DNA of 64,000 bases, from assembly GCA_910890315.1 (NCBI GenBank), contig CAJVGD010000002.1, positions 1,116,001-1,180,000 of the forward strand, in the 5' to 3' direction. Within the stretch, counting starts at the first letter, position 1. Each line of letters starts with the position of its first letter. Under the pieces are notes generated by a model. That model saw nothing but the letters and a program-made list of their open reading frames with translations, was not told the DNA's origin and ran no database searches. Position numbers and translations under genes: made by a program. The DNA is from Serendipita indica DSM 11827 (Eukaryota > Basidiomycota > Agaricomycetes > Sebacinales > Serendipitaceae). Shown here piece by piece: positions 41,182 to 51,687 of the stretch.

Positions 41182-42348
41182 ATGGGAAATGATGGAGGTG
41201 CGTAGAAATAACTTATCCAGAGACATAGAACTCATTACTTGTTTTAGGAAGCATTCCTGACCGCCGCGACCTCGTAAAGACCAAGGCAAAGGTACGCATC
41301 GCCGAAATATCAGTAGTCTCGTATGTTAACCATCAATAGGCTGAGCAAGCAGATAAACAGAATCAGATTTTGGCCAAATGGTTCTACTGCGCCTTGTCAA
41401 AGGTACGTGAACAGTGGATAAATGTGTCACCCTGCCGTGCTAATTGAACCATCGAACACAGAAACCACTCCAAGACCCGGTTGTATCTTGTGAACTAGGA
41501 AAGCTCTACAACAAGGACGCCATTGTTGAATATCTGCTTGACAAGACTGTCTATGGCGATGGCGCTCGCATTTGTGGTCACGTCAAGAGCCTTAAGGTAC
41601 GAGAAACCGATATTTAGTCGCTTTCCTGCTAAATCGTATTCGAGCAGGATGTTACACAGCTGCGTTTGACTCACAACCCCGCGCCTCCAGTCGCCAACTC
41701 GGACAAGCCACAAGCAGCCTACGTTTGCCCCCTCACACTCAAGGAGATGAACGGCGCCCTTCCTTTTGTTTACCTCTCTACTTGTGGCTGCGTCTTTTCT
41801 GCTGCAGGGCTACGAGCCATTGCGACCCCCGCAGAAAATACTCCACCCTCTGGTTCCAATAGCCCTCCCGCCAGCAAAAGCACCTACTCATGTCCCCAAT
41901 GCTCGAAACCGTACGACCGCCTAACAGATGTCCGAACACTGAATCCGATGCCAGAGGAAGAAGCTGGGATGCGCGAGGTGATGGAGGTGCGGAGAGCTGC
42001 GAAGAAGGCGGCTTCCAAGGGTAAGAAGCGTAAAGCAGCAGAGATGGACAGTGGAGATCGTGAAGCTGGAGAAATTGAGCATAAGAAGGCCAAAGTCGTC
42101 GCGGAGGAAGAGGCCGCACCAAAGACAAACGCAACCATGGCAACACTGACAAGAAAGGTTGCCCTGAGTCTTGCAGAGGAAGAGCAGAAGAGAAAGGGCA
42201 AGATGACCGAGGCGGTGGCGAGTCTTTATGCGCCAAAGAACAACTCCTCGAACAAGAAGGAGACATTCATGACTCGAGGGACCTTTACACGCGTAAGCAC
42301 TGTTCACGATTTTTTAAAATTTTGCTGACAGCATTGTAGTATGCTTGA
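41182..42348 (+). CDS. RTF2: replication termination factor 2 (Rtf2)
   Basis: A replisome-associated protein with two RING-like modules; in fission yeast it supports fork pausing at replication barriers. The start MGNDGGSIPDRRDLVKTKAK fits the family (MGCDGGTIPxRxELVK in animals). Then come LAKWFYCALSKKPLQDPVVS with CELGKLYNKDAIVEYLLDK, and HVKSLKDVTQLRLTHNPAPP. The second module has YVCPLTLKEMNGALPFVYLS with CGCVFSAAGL and CPQCSKPYD. A Lys/Glu/Ala-rich basic tail follows. The last intron joins TRGTFTR to YA at the stop. Five introns. It shares a 64-nt divergent spacer with POT1. Confidence 0.93.
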
Positions 42349-42412
42349 TGATGCCACCTTTATACGGGTTAACTGTATTGTATGCCAGGATATTAATTTC
42401 ATCAGATGACAT

Positions 42413-42960
42413 CTATGTCTGTGTAACGTTGGCTTCATTCGTTTGCGCTACCTCCCAGGGCTTTCGCCTCACCGGGGCAATGGATCTACTAGGCGTCTCG
42501 TCCTACCGTTTCATCAGATTATCATTGCAATCTCAGTATCACTTACGTTGATCTTGTCAGGAATAACCTTGTTATTTGGGATAAGATGGGCCTGGCCGGT
42601 TTCAATGAGATGTTTAATTTCTGCAAATGTAAGAACAGGCTCCTCTGCCTGCTTTGTTGTTGGGCTTTGTGTTTTGAGGTATTCATCAACAGTTAATAGT
42701 GAGCCAGTCTTTCTAGCGATGGGTTATCCCAACATGCTACGCTGCGATCCCTGGGTGCGTACTTTCGAAAGAAGAAGATTTTTGCTTCAAGTAAGAGTCG
42801 TTCTTTCTGCGACTCACTAGGATCCGGAGAGATCCCGATATTGCTGAGGAATTGCTTTGGCAAAGGTTAGGTATGAAGCGTTGTCCATTTGGCAAAGACG
42901 TGCGTTAAACTCTTCATCTTCCTCAAACTTATATTTGCGAAACTCGTCGATTGAGCTCAT
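42413..42960 (-). CDS. small KPWE-motif protein, PEX39-like
   Basis: Proteins of this type help import of PTS2 cargo into peroxisomes. The exons are tiny and no single frame shows the whole protein. Exon 1 (42960-42904) gives MSSIDEFRKYKFEEDEEFN. A 49-nt intron with a GC donor leads to QFLSNIGISPDPSESQKERL and LLEAKIFFFRK. The next exon gives KTGSLLTVDEYLKTQSP and TFAEIKHLIETGQAHLIPNN, then KVIPDKIN. The last exon reads DETPSRSIAPVRRKPWE and ends NVTQT at 42413. The IPDKIN and KPWE pair is the hallmark of the family. About 130 residues. The N-terminal join is the least certain part. It is convergent with RTF2 (64 nt) and divergent from the F-box gene (83 nt). Confidence 0.8.
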
Positions 42961-43043
42961 AGGATCGACGTCGCAGGGTCCAAACTGCCCCAATTGCCTT
43001 ACTCCCTACCTCATTCCTTGGCTCAACCTTTGACCAGCAAACC

Positions 43044-44533
43044 ATGAACACAATTCACGTACCACTCCCTCCGGAACTTTGGCTGGATATATCTAGCTAT
43101 CTAGAGCGACTCGATCATCTTTCATTGGTACAGGTCAACCGAAGATTTAACCAAATCTTCATCCCGGCTCTCTACTCGGATATTATCATTAAGGGTCCCG
43201 ACTACTATATCATGGACGGGCACCCCGTCTTCTTAGACTCTCCAGACGCAGCGTCCAGATTTTTCCTCGCAGGCAGGACACGCGGACTTTTAGAACGGCT
43301 CCAGAATGATGCAGAACTGCGTCAATGCGTTCGCCAATGCAAAATAAGCACATTTCGTGCGCCGTTCCGGGACATGACACCCTCGGAGGCTGGACAAGCA
43401 CCCTACGTCGTCTTTGAGACGCTCGTCGAGGATATATTCCAGCTGGTTGCCACACTTCCATCGCTCGAGAGGGTGAAGATTCATCTCAGCGAGATCCCCG
43501 CTCAATGCTTCTTTATGTTGTGCCAACTGCCCGATATCGACATTACAACCTCGGCAGTGACGATGTACGGAAAAGTGGACCTCTCCGAGTTCACCTCATT
43601 CAAAGTTGGGCGACTGGTGTTCGAGACGTCCAACGTCCGACCCGCCATTCCGTCCATTGTCGAGATGACACTCAGCGGCTCGCTGCGCGAGCTCTCGCTC
43701 AACACGGAATCGCGAGGGGTGCTCAAAAAGCTTTTCACAGAGCACATGCAGCGCAGTACTCCCTCGCTCCCGCTGCTCGAGGTGTTGGAGATTGGATGGA
43801 TTGATGCCCAGTACTTTGACTTCTTTCGCACCACACCAAACCTACTCGAGCTTCGACTAAAGGGTATCACACGGCTACAACTTGGAACTTCAACACTCAG
43901 CAGCGATTTACTACCTCGGTTGCGTCGATTCTCCGGTCACCACTCGTTATTACCTTGCTTCGTGAGGGGTCGACCGGTGATGAGCATCACGACACGCGAC
44001 ACGACTGGGACGCCGCACCCCGACTTTTGGGCTTATGATGACAACATTACACTGTCACCGCTCGGCATGAACTTTGGCTCCTCGACCCCTGTACTCAAAC
44101 TCGTATGGGTCGATTGTACGCGAAACAGAGAGCTATTACAATACCTTGTGGACAGAAACCCCGGGATACTTCATTTGGATGTAACACCTACCGTTCCCTA
44201 TACAAAGGTTCGCAGCGACTAGTGCGTGACATTTCTGACCCTTTACAGGTTCTTCTGTCCGAGCGACTGGACATAGTCGAGCAGCTCAAGCAGCTTCGTG
44301 AGCTCTACATACGGTCCCTCCAACATGTGCCCAGCACCGACTCTTTACTATGGGAAAAGGAAACTTGTGAAAGATTACGACGAAAGGGAAGTGCCATGCT
44401 GACATCGGTCAGCTTTAGCACTCTTATTGACTGGACGCGCAAAGTTGATAGCGAGCTTTGGACGCCCTCTGGAGAAGGACTCCCTGTCTATCGAATGTAC
44501 ATGGCCAAACTCCAGCCAATTGCATCTCATTAA
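43044..44533 (+). CDS. F-box domain protein
   Basis: Probably a substrate receptor of an SCF ubiquitin ligase. The N-terminal F-box is VPLPPELWLDISSYLERLDH, then LSLVQVNRRFNQIFIPALYS. The rest lacks a named domain and has leucine-spaced segments that may form irregular leucine-rich repeats. One intron (about 44207-44249) joins TVPYTK to VLLSERLDIVEQLKQLRELY. The end is KLQPIASH at 44533; about 481 residues. Such F-box/LRR-like proteins are numerous and fast-evolving in Agaricomycetes, so no partner can be named. The stop of the RBR ligase gene is 110 nt downstream on the other strand. Confidence 0.85.
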
Positions 44534-44643
44534 CAGTTTGTACCTTGGTGACAGGAAATAGAGATCGATGCTCAGAAAAAGGCTTTTTCGATGTTTTGTG
44601 GATTGCGAGTATGAAAGACAATGATATGAATATAGTACAGCCC

Positions 44644-46217
44644 TCAATCGAAGGGATCAGCTGCAAAATCTTCGTCGTCTTCCTCTTCCCATCCATTTGC
44701 TTCAAACAGTCTCCCTTTGCAGTTTGGGTCGTTGCTGAAATGTGAATACGGATCCTCCGCGCGAAGTTTTTGGCCACATAGATAGCAAAAATGGGTAGAG
44801 CACCGTGTGCAGGTCATCTAGGCAAAGTCAGTCACGGCCCTGTTGGTCTGTTTGGGAGAATCCCACGTACATGGTTGCATCCCATCGACTTTTCTACCGA
44901 TGTCGAACAGTTTGGGCAATTGGTAGTTGAAGACTTGAGCCAATTCTCCGTCTCCATCTCCTCTTTAAACTTGGTAACGAGCCTGACTAGCTGTGCCTTG
45001 CCAAACCGTCTCTCCAATGCAAGTCGGCCTTCAGAGCCATCTTCCAATTCCATGTACTCTTGCACAAACTTTGCCTTGATATCCGATGAGCAAGGGGCGA
45101 GACCATGCCATGAGCGTTTGCAAAGCATACAGAATGCGAATCCACAGTTCTCGCAGGTGCGCAATGTGAGGTGATTGCGGCGGAGCGTCACATCGTCAAC
45201 GCTACTCAGATCAAACTGTTTTAGCCGTTGTGCATTTGGAGATGGGCATGGGCCCTGGCAGACGGCAATGGGACAGTAGACAAGGCCTGGGTCGGTCTCT
45301 AACGCACGTTTTCGTTTGATCGCTTTCCATCTCTGCGTTTCCGCCTCGGATACTACACGAGATAATTCATCTTCTGTGACTGGTCGGTTGGCTTTGACGC
45401 ATTCGGCGTCGGCGCACATTACGCGATCTACATCTCCTTCTTTGATGTGCAGGGACCAAAAATCGGTGAGACACGGCCTGCAAAAGACGTGCTTGCAGTT
45501 GAGTTGGATGCACTTGGAACCTTTTAGCGAGGTTAGGCAGATAGCGCAGTCGAATTTGCTGTCAGAGAATGCTCGAAACTTGACTGCGGCGTCATGCTCC
45601 TGTAGTCGCTGTGCAAGTAAATGAGGCTTGGGATGTAGTAGTCTACGGTGTGTTCAACATTAAGTCTACAGGGAAGAACCTACATACCGTACGGAGCCGT
45701 CCATCAATCCGAGGTCATGTAGGAAGTCGGCCGACCGAATCCACTCGCATGTCCTCCATAGTGTACCAGACTCAATATGCAAGTCTTCCTCCCATATATC
45801 GATCAATCTTTGTCGTATTCTCCCGATCTCGGTGCTTGTCAGCCAGGTGTTGACGGTGTGTAAGCGCGCCAGAAGCGGCGTCGCTCTAAGTGGATAGGTC
45901 GATGGAAAAATGAGTTCGAGAATTAACGGTGGAAGATTGGAAATCCGCAGCCTGGCAGGAGATTCAGGCAAACTGTCGACATCTAGGGGCAAATCACTGG
46001 CTATCTCCACTTCTTGTTCATTTAATTCGACTGGTATTTCCAGTCTTAGAGCTCCAGGAGCTGAAACAGCGCTCGTGGACGCCTCTGTGTACTCGGGGAA
46101 GGCGGACTGCATTTACAATCAGTATTTGTCTAGTCCCGTGATTATGTTAGGCTTACGCATAGAACAGCCCATTCCTCCTCGCGAAGGTTTGCACAGTGCA
46201 CGAGGTCGTCGTTTGCC
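44644..46217 (-). CDS. RWD-RBR E3 ubiquitin ligase (RNF14/Itt1 type)
   Basis: A RING-between-RING ligase. The start MANDDLVHCANLREEEWAVL opens an RWD domain with LPPLILELIFPSTYPLRATP. RING1 reads CAICLTSLKGSKCIQLNC, then KHVFCRPCL. The IBR has VYCPIAVCQGPC and CENCGFAFCMLCKRSWHG. RING2 is CPNCSTSVEKSMGCNH, then MTCTRCSTHFCYLCGQK; the Cys in GCNHM is the likely catalytic residue. An intron splits GCNH from MTC. The acidic tail EEEDDEDFAADPFD ends at 44644. RWD plus RBR order matches RNF14 and yeast Itt1. Divergent from the DnaJ gene, 221 nt apart. Confidence 0.9.
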
Positions 46218-46438
46218 ATGGCGGCTAGGAGGCTGAGATGGTCAGAGTTTAAGTTGCGAACGCGCCGAGGAAGCAACTACGACGATGACGGATTCATATC
46301 CTCCTCTCTGACTCGACTCGCGTCTAACAAGTCTTGGCTGTGGAAGACATATCTGATCAAGCTGTTTGGTACCTCGGCGCTTACACGCCTTGAACTCCGC
46401 AACAACTCCGCCAGTCGTACACAAACACGCCGCAAAGC

Positions 46439-47513
46439 ATGGACGAAGACCCCGTATTTCAACTCTTTCCGGGACAGGATCACGTCGATCTTTACGCGGT
46501 CCTTGGGTTGCAGGCGTCCGATAGCGTCGACGCGATCAAGAAGGCTTACCGCAAGTTGGCACTGTTGTATCACCCAGACAAGCATGTACCCAGCAAGAAT
46601 GTCTCAAAAGAAGAGGCCTCTCTCAAGTTTACCCAAGTTGGATATGCATATGCCGTGTTGAGCGATGGGAAGCGAAGGAAGCGCTATGACGAAACAGGGA
46701 GAACAGACGAGCAATCCGGCTTGGGATTCGGTCCTGCGGATGGGGATGAAGGAGGGTGGGAGGCGTACTTTGCTGGCATGTTTGAAGAGGTGACGCGCAA
46801 AAGGCTAGACGAGATGAAGAAGGAATATCAAGGTGCGTGATGTTACCGGTGAGATATTGTAACTGACCTCGTTAGGCTCCCAGGAGGAAATTGATGACGT
46901 CCAGGAAGCATACTTGGATGGAGAGGGTGACCTCGAGCATATTATGGCCCATGTTCCCCATTCGACCTACGAAGACGAACCGCGTATCATAGCGATCATC
47001 AAAAAGCTCATCAAGTCAAAGAAGATTCAATCGACGTCGAAGTGGGAGGCGGACATCAAGGACGAAAAGGCTAAAAAGGCACGACGAAAGCAAGGCGAGC
47101 AAGAGGCCGGAGAAGCGGAAGAGGCGGCCAAGGAACTCGGCGTATGGGATGAGTTTTATGGATCTGGTGCCAAAGGAAAGCGTGGAGGAAGCAAGAAGAG
47201 CAAGCCCGAGGACGAGACAGCAAACCTCCAAGCGGTCATCCAGAGACGCGCAGCCAGCCGAAATACGGGTAGCTTCTTGGACAATCTTGCTGCCAAGTAC
47301 GGTGCGCTCGACGAGGACCCTATGGAGATTGACGACGCACCAAAAACCAAGAGCAAGGGAAAGGGAAAGAAGAAACGAGCACGAGAGGAGGATGAAGAGG
47401 AGATTTCAACCAAGAAATCTCGCAAAACACCCGAGTTGGATGACGCCGAGTTTGAACGTATACAGAGAGAGCTTGATGCGCGCAAGGCGAAGAAGAGGCA
47501 GACAAAAGGGTGA
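46439..47513 (+). CDS. DnaJ protein, DNAJC9-like
   Basis: An Hsp70 co-chaperone; the animal relative DNAJC9 also binds histones H3-H4. The J domain is at residues 17-85: VDLYAVLGLQASDSVDAIKK, HPD in LYHPDKH, and GYAYAVLSDGKRRKRYDETG. After one 43-nt intron near 46832 comes EEIDDVQEAYLDGEGDLEHI, which is the conserved DNAJC9 middle region, then DEPRIIAIIKKLIKSKKIQS. The C-terminal third is Lys/Glu-rich and basic, ending ARKAKKRQTKG, suggesting a nuclear protein. About 343 residues. Confidence 0.92.
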
Positions 47514-48124
47514 ACTCGATGGCAATTCTATGTAGCATCTATACTCAGTGTGATTTTAGTTGTGCCCCTTGATCTCCATATGAACTCAGAACAACACAGG
47601 TAGCGCGATATAACAGTCGAATCTTCAACACAGCCAGGATTGTCAGCCGATCAATTACAAAGGTATGATATAAATACCAAGGGGATTAGTTTTGGGAGAA
47701 ATAGAAACTGTTTGGCCGGATTCCATCACTTAGAGGACAGGCCCCTGTTTGCTAGGATGACACCTGGAGAGGCTGAGGAGGCAAAGAGAGAAACCTGAGT
47801 GGTGATTAGTGCCACAACAGTCTAGAAGTAGCTGGAAATGATTATTTGAGGACTGGAGAGGGCAGCGGGGTGGTCGTGGCAATTCGTGGTTTTCACGGCC
47901 ACTGTCACGAATTGTCACGGTCATTGTCACGATCACGATCACGATCACGATCACGGTTACGAATTGTCACGACAGGGATATTGCTTCGTTTGCTCACCAG
48001 CACATTCTTCTTGCTTCTTACCCCCGACCATGTATCTCTGCTGACAACTAATGAGTTTGAACCTGCTCTTAGCTAGCTTTCAAACCCATGAAGGACCACG
48101 TTTATTTCGAGGGTGTAGGATCAT
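47514..48124. other. intergenic, contains microsatellite
   Basis: About 0.6 kb after the DnaJ gene. It contains the hexamer repeat at 47904-47973 and no recognisable gene. Confidence 0.5.
47904..47973. repeat. TCACGA hexamer microsatellite with flanking copies
   Basis: About five tandem TCACGA units lie at 47927-47955. On both sides there is a copy of CACGAATTGTCACG, giving the region a nested repeat look. Confidence 0.8.
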
Positions 48125-48242
48125 TCAATGACTGGAGAGGGGGCGGGCCACCTGTGCCGCCGCTGGCCATCCAAAAGATTTTTGAAAATGAAACAAGTGC
48201 TTTAAATGTCCAATAAAGGCGCGTTGGTCTAGTCGCATGATT
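48125..48242 (+). repeat. left arm of inverted repeat including tRNA 5' part
   Basis: This 118-nt segment runs from TCAATGACTGGAGAGG into the tRNA-Pro up to GCATGATT. Its reverse complement recurs at 48519-48633 with roughly 85% identity by eye. The spacer between the arms is about 276 nt and holds the rest of the tRNA. Confidence 0.8.
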
Positions 48243-48300
48243 CTCGCTTTGGGTCTAGCTCAACTGCGAGAGGTCCTGGGTTCAATTCCCAGACGCGCCC
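48218..48300 (+). tRNA. tRNA-Pro(UGG) with an 11-nt intron
   Basis: The acceptor stem pairs GGCGCGT with ACGCGCC. The anticodon arm has CTCGC, the loop TTTGGG and, after an 11-nt insert (TCTAGCTCAAC), the closing TGCGAG. The anticodon is TGG. The T arm is CTGGG TTCAATT CCCAG. The intron sits one base after the anticodon, the canonical place. A T-rich terminator follows. Confidence 0.93.
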
Positions 48301-48314
48301 TTTTGTTTTTTTTT
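48301..48314 (+). terminator. RNA polymerase III terminator of tRNA-Pro
   Basis: Four T, one G and nine T directly follow the tRNA, the usual Pol III stop signal. Confidence 0.85.
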
Positions 48315-48518
48315 GCCAAGTACGTCTAGAAGAATCCAAGCCCAGGAGCTGGAGAATACGGGCAAGCGTCGACTCGCTCTGCTAGAATGTGCATAGTCGC
48401 CGTAATTAGCCTTTAATGTCGTGAATCAGACTTTCTTTTGATACACTGCTCAGTATATGGTTTCGAGTACGTCCCGAGCAACTATTATACTATGGCCGGG
48501 TGAGGATCCTCCGCCAAA

Positions 48519-48633
48519 ATCATGCGACTAGACCAACGCGTCTTTATTGAGCGTTTAGAGCACTCTTTTTATTTTTCACAATTTTCTGGATGGCCAGCGG
48601 CGGCACCAGGTGGCCCGCCCCCCTCTCCATTGA
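48519..48633 (-). repeat. right arm of inverted repeat with truncated tRNA-Pro copy
   Basis: On the minus strand it carries the tRNA-Pro 5' flank and only about the first 25 nt of the tRNA, with a G to A change at the third base. It lacks the anticodon and T arm, so it is not a second functional tRNA. Confidence 0.75.
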
Positions 48634-49530
48634 GGACAGACTAAATCCACTCTTTGCCAGCCGGTTTTGCTTTGGCTGTCAACGCACTGTGGCACCTCCA
48701 CCAACAAATTCCTGGGCGCTCCTCTGTTCTCTGGAGGAGCTCCGCGGAGACCCACCAGGCGAGTTCCACCTTGGTGTCGACGAGGGCCTTCAGGAGCACT
48801 CGTTCACCCCACAAACGTGGCTGCTTGGTGAGGCTTGCCGAAGCAAGTTTGGGAGGACAACGGCGCTGTGCTCCGGGGAGGCCCAAAGGCAACAAAAGTT
48901 GGGGTTCTTTGCATAATCGTGTCGTCTGTCTAGCAGTCCTGAATACCATTATGATCTTTCATGTATGAGGATCCTAAGTCTTCGTCCCCTCATCCTATGC
49001 GTCCAAGGGACTCGGAGATGTTAGGATCCACTTCCTAGTTAGGAATATATGGGCGACGAAACTTCGAAAATCGATGAAAGAATATTTATATAGTTTTGGT
49101 GCAAGGACCTTGAACTCGGTTTCCTCTACTATGACCAACTCGTCGGTTCTGCTCGAGGCGCTAGATCTGACTCACGTTCTTTGTAAGTTTTAAGCTGATT
49201 CTTTTATGCATTTGACCGTCTATAGTTGAACCCGCGTCGAATCTGGGTCTTGCGTGACGTTGGCTCTTGTACTCTGTTCCTTGTGCGTAGTGCTGAAAAA
49301 TATCTAATAGGCCTATTATGGGACACTGGTTATCGTCACGCGAGATTATCAATAGGAGTCGGCCAGTTTAATTGAAATGGTTGCATCAGTACTTATTTGC
49401 ACATCCTAGTGTTTCATGTTACATTTAACGCAGGTTGGTATAGTAGAAGCGAATGTAAATGGTCGTTTTCCTTACGAGCACCCGCAGCGTTCAATCATAT
49501 GGTCAAAATGTGTATTGAAACAGCAACTGT
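48634..49530. other. intergenic, no gene recognised
   Basis: About 0.9 kb. The first 300 nt are GC-rich and open in several frames on both strands (for example 48590-48916 on the plus strand), but none contains a known motif. The remainder is AT-richer and empty. Confidence 0.45.
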
Positions 49531-50122
49531 CTATGAAGACTGTGACATGTCCTTCTGAACCTAGAGCCGGGTAAGGCCAGTAATAAGAGCAGATTGGCAA
49601 ACTTACATGAGGGTTAAAGAAGAGACTGTTAGGACCCCAAGGGAACTGACGAGGCCTACGGTTGAGATACGGGTAGTCTGTGCAATTGTCGGCATGAGCT
49701 TGTCGAGTAGTCGAAAATCAGACGAACCAATATACTCGTGCGGATGTTCCGCCTTGTGCGCGGCGTGCTTCTTTTCAGTCTCAATGACCCAGTAGGTACC
49801 TCCTGCAATGACGGGAAGGCAGACTAGGATGCTGCAAGGGCATCAACAGGGCGAGTGGCACGGTCAACCAACACACGAACCTGATATTCTTCCACAGCGA
49901 TGTTGTACCTGGTGTGTAAAAATAAAGTCATCAGCTACAAAGGGTATTCGACCGATGATGATCGTTCCTACCGGCCGCATGGTGCTTGACGGCCTCTTTG
50001 CGGGCGAGAAATTCCTCTCCAGTCGGAAATCCAGGTTCAGGAGCAGGTACAGAGATAAATCTACGAGAGACGGGGAGCGACGTAGCGCGCAGAGTGCGTG
50101 CAAGCTGGACGGACCGTTGCAT
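49531..50122 (-). CDS. COX13: cytochrome c oxidase subunit 6A (Cox13), mitochondrial
   Basis: A small inner-membrane subunit of complex IV. Five short exons join to about 127 residues. Exon 1 is MQRSVQLARTLRATSLPVSR (presequence) then GEEFLARKEAVKHHAAG. Next is TTSLWKNIS, then ILVCLPVIAGGTYWVIETEK (the membrane span) and HAAHKAEHPHEYI. The fourth gives DYPYLNRRPRQFPWGPNSLF and FNPH, the strongly conserved family end. The last exon adds VQKDMSQSS and stops at 49531. SGT2 is divergent, 295 nt away. Confidence 0.92.
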
Positions 50123-50417
50123 GGTCGAGGTTCAAGTTTCGTTCTCGACCGCATCCACCTCTTGCCTGCGTCAACGATGCTCAAAATTCAAAAGATAATC
50201 TGTTTGAATAATACCATACTTTTACAGTACTCGGACGTTCAGATGTATCCTCACCCGTATTGCAGAATAGTGTACTGGATGGCCCCTTGTTTCATTTGTA
50301 TAATAGCATACTTGTCTAGTGCATCTATTAATTGATTTAGGGATGTAGCTAGCATTTGGTAATCGTGGCATCTCGAACCTTCGTCCCAACGACAGCCACA
50401 GACCTTCCTCACCCATC

Positions 50418-51687
50418 ATGTCTGAGACTCAGAAGCGTCTCGTTGTATCTATTCTCGAGTTTTTGGAAGCAAGCATTGCAGATGGGACTGTCGGTGCTGA
50501 TGATAAAGACGGCATCGAGGTGGCCAGTACGAATTTTCACATTCCCAGTTTACGTTCTCACACAAATCTAGTCCAATGCATTGGAGAAGCATTCGGGGTG
50601 GACGCTTCAGATGAAGCGACACGCCAACGATTGAGTGTCAAACCCGCGACGCTCCCAAGCATATTCGACGTTTATATGAAGACAAAGGAAAGAATGAAAG
50701 GATCCCAAGTCTGTCTACGTCTTCATCTCCTGCATCGTGACGCTCATTCGGTTCACAGTCCACAAGCTCGAGTGCCCCCGCACCCCAAGCCGAGCGCTCG
50801 GGACCATCCGCAGAGGATAAAGCTGCGGCTGAGAAGCACAAGATGAGTGGAAATGCCAAGATGAGCGGCAAGGACTACGAGTCGGCCATCGCAGAGTATT
50901 CGCATGCAATTGCTCTGGATCCAGGCAATCCTGTCTATTATTCTAACCGTGCTGCGGCCTACTCGTCCTCTGGAAAGCATGACTTGGCAGTAGCCGACGC
51001 AGAAAAGGCCATCGAAGTCGACCCAACGTTTGTCAAGGCCTACCACAGGCTCGGGTACGTATCTTGTCACAATGTTGGTTACTTGGCACTGATATGTTAA
51101 AGGCATGCACACTACTGTCTCGAAGACTACGAATCTGCGGCGTCAGCTTTCCAAAAGGGACTAGACCTTGAGCCAAACAATGCAAGTCTGAAGAATGGAA
51201 AGGAGAATGCCCTTTCCCGTATTACGTCTAAACCTGCATCTTCGACTTCGGCCGGCACCTCGTCTCGAGGTGGCCCCAGCGCTGGAGGTGCAGGAGGCCC
51301 AGGGTTTGACGAGGTGCTTCGATCCCTAAACGAGACTGGCGGGCCTGGAGGAATGGATTTTGCATCCATGATGCAAAACCCAGCCATTATGAACATGGCC
51401 CAGCAAATGATGGCGAATGGTGGTCTTGAGAATCTCATGAGAAATCCGGCCCTTAACACCATGGTATGTACCCTCTCGTATTCTATTGCTCTCTACTGAT
51501 GGTTTCCTAGATGAATCGACTCCAGTCGGGGGGAGGCATGCCTTCTATGCAAGAGCTCATGAGCGACCCGACTCTACGACAAATGTCAGCCCCAACTCTT
51601 GTTGCACGCCGTAGCTGACGTTCATCTAGGGCAGAAAGCTTTGGAGCTGGGCGAGGTGCTGGACGTGGAGGACCAGGTCCTCAGTAG
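50418..51687 (+). CDS. SGT2: small glutamine-rich TPR co-chaperone (Sgt2/SGTA)
   Basis: Hands tail-anchored proteins to the GET pathway. The N-terminal dimerisation domain is MSETQKRLVVSILEFLEASI, then CIGEAFGVDASDEATRQRLS. Three TPRs follow: EKHKMSGNAKMSGKDYESAI, NPVYYSNRAAAYSSSGKHDL and HYCLEDYESAASAFQKGLDL. The C-terminal part is Gly- and Met-rich (MMQNPAIMNMAQQMMANGGL) and binds hydrophobic segments in the family. It ends GRGGPGPQ at 51687. Several introns split it; the ATG at 50418 has a good start context. Confidence 0.93.

Noticed and set aside
41778-42266. 162-codon open frame on the minus strand
   Set aside because: Opposite the Lys/Glu-rich RTF2 exon; composition (Ser/Leu/Pro) is what the complement of such an exon gives.
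42443-42820. 125-codon hydrophobic-looking frame on the plus strand
   Set aside because: Opposite the PEX39-like exons, which carry the KPWE motif; also crosses their splice sites.
48519-48545. Possible second tRNA-Pro on the minus strand
   Set aside because: Only about 25 nt of the tRNA 5' end are present; no anticodon stem, T arm or 3' acceptor strand.
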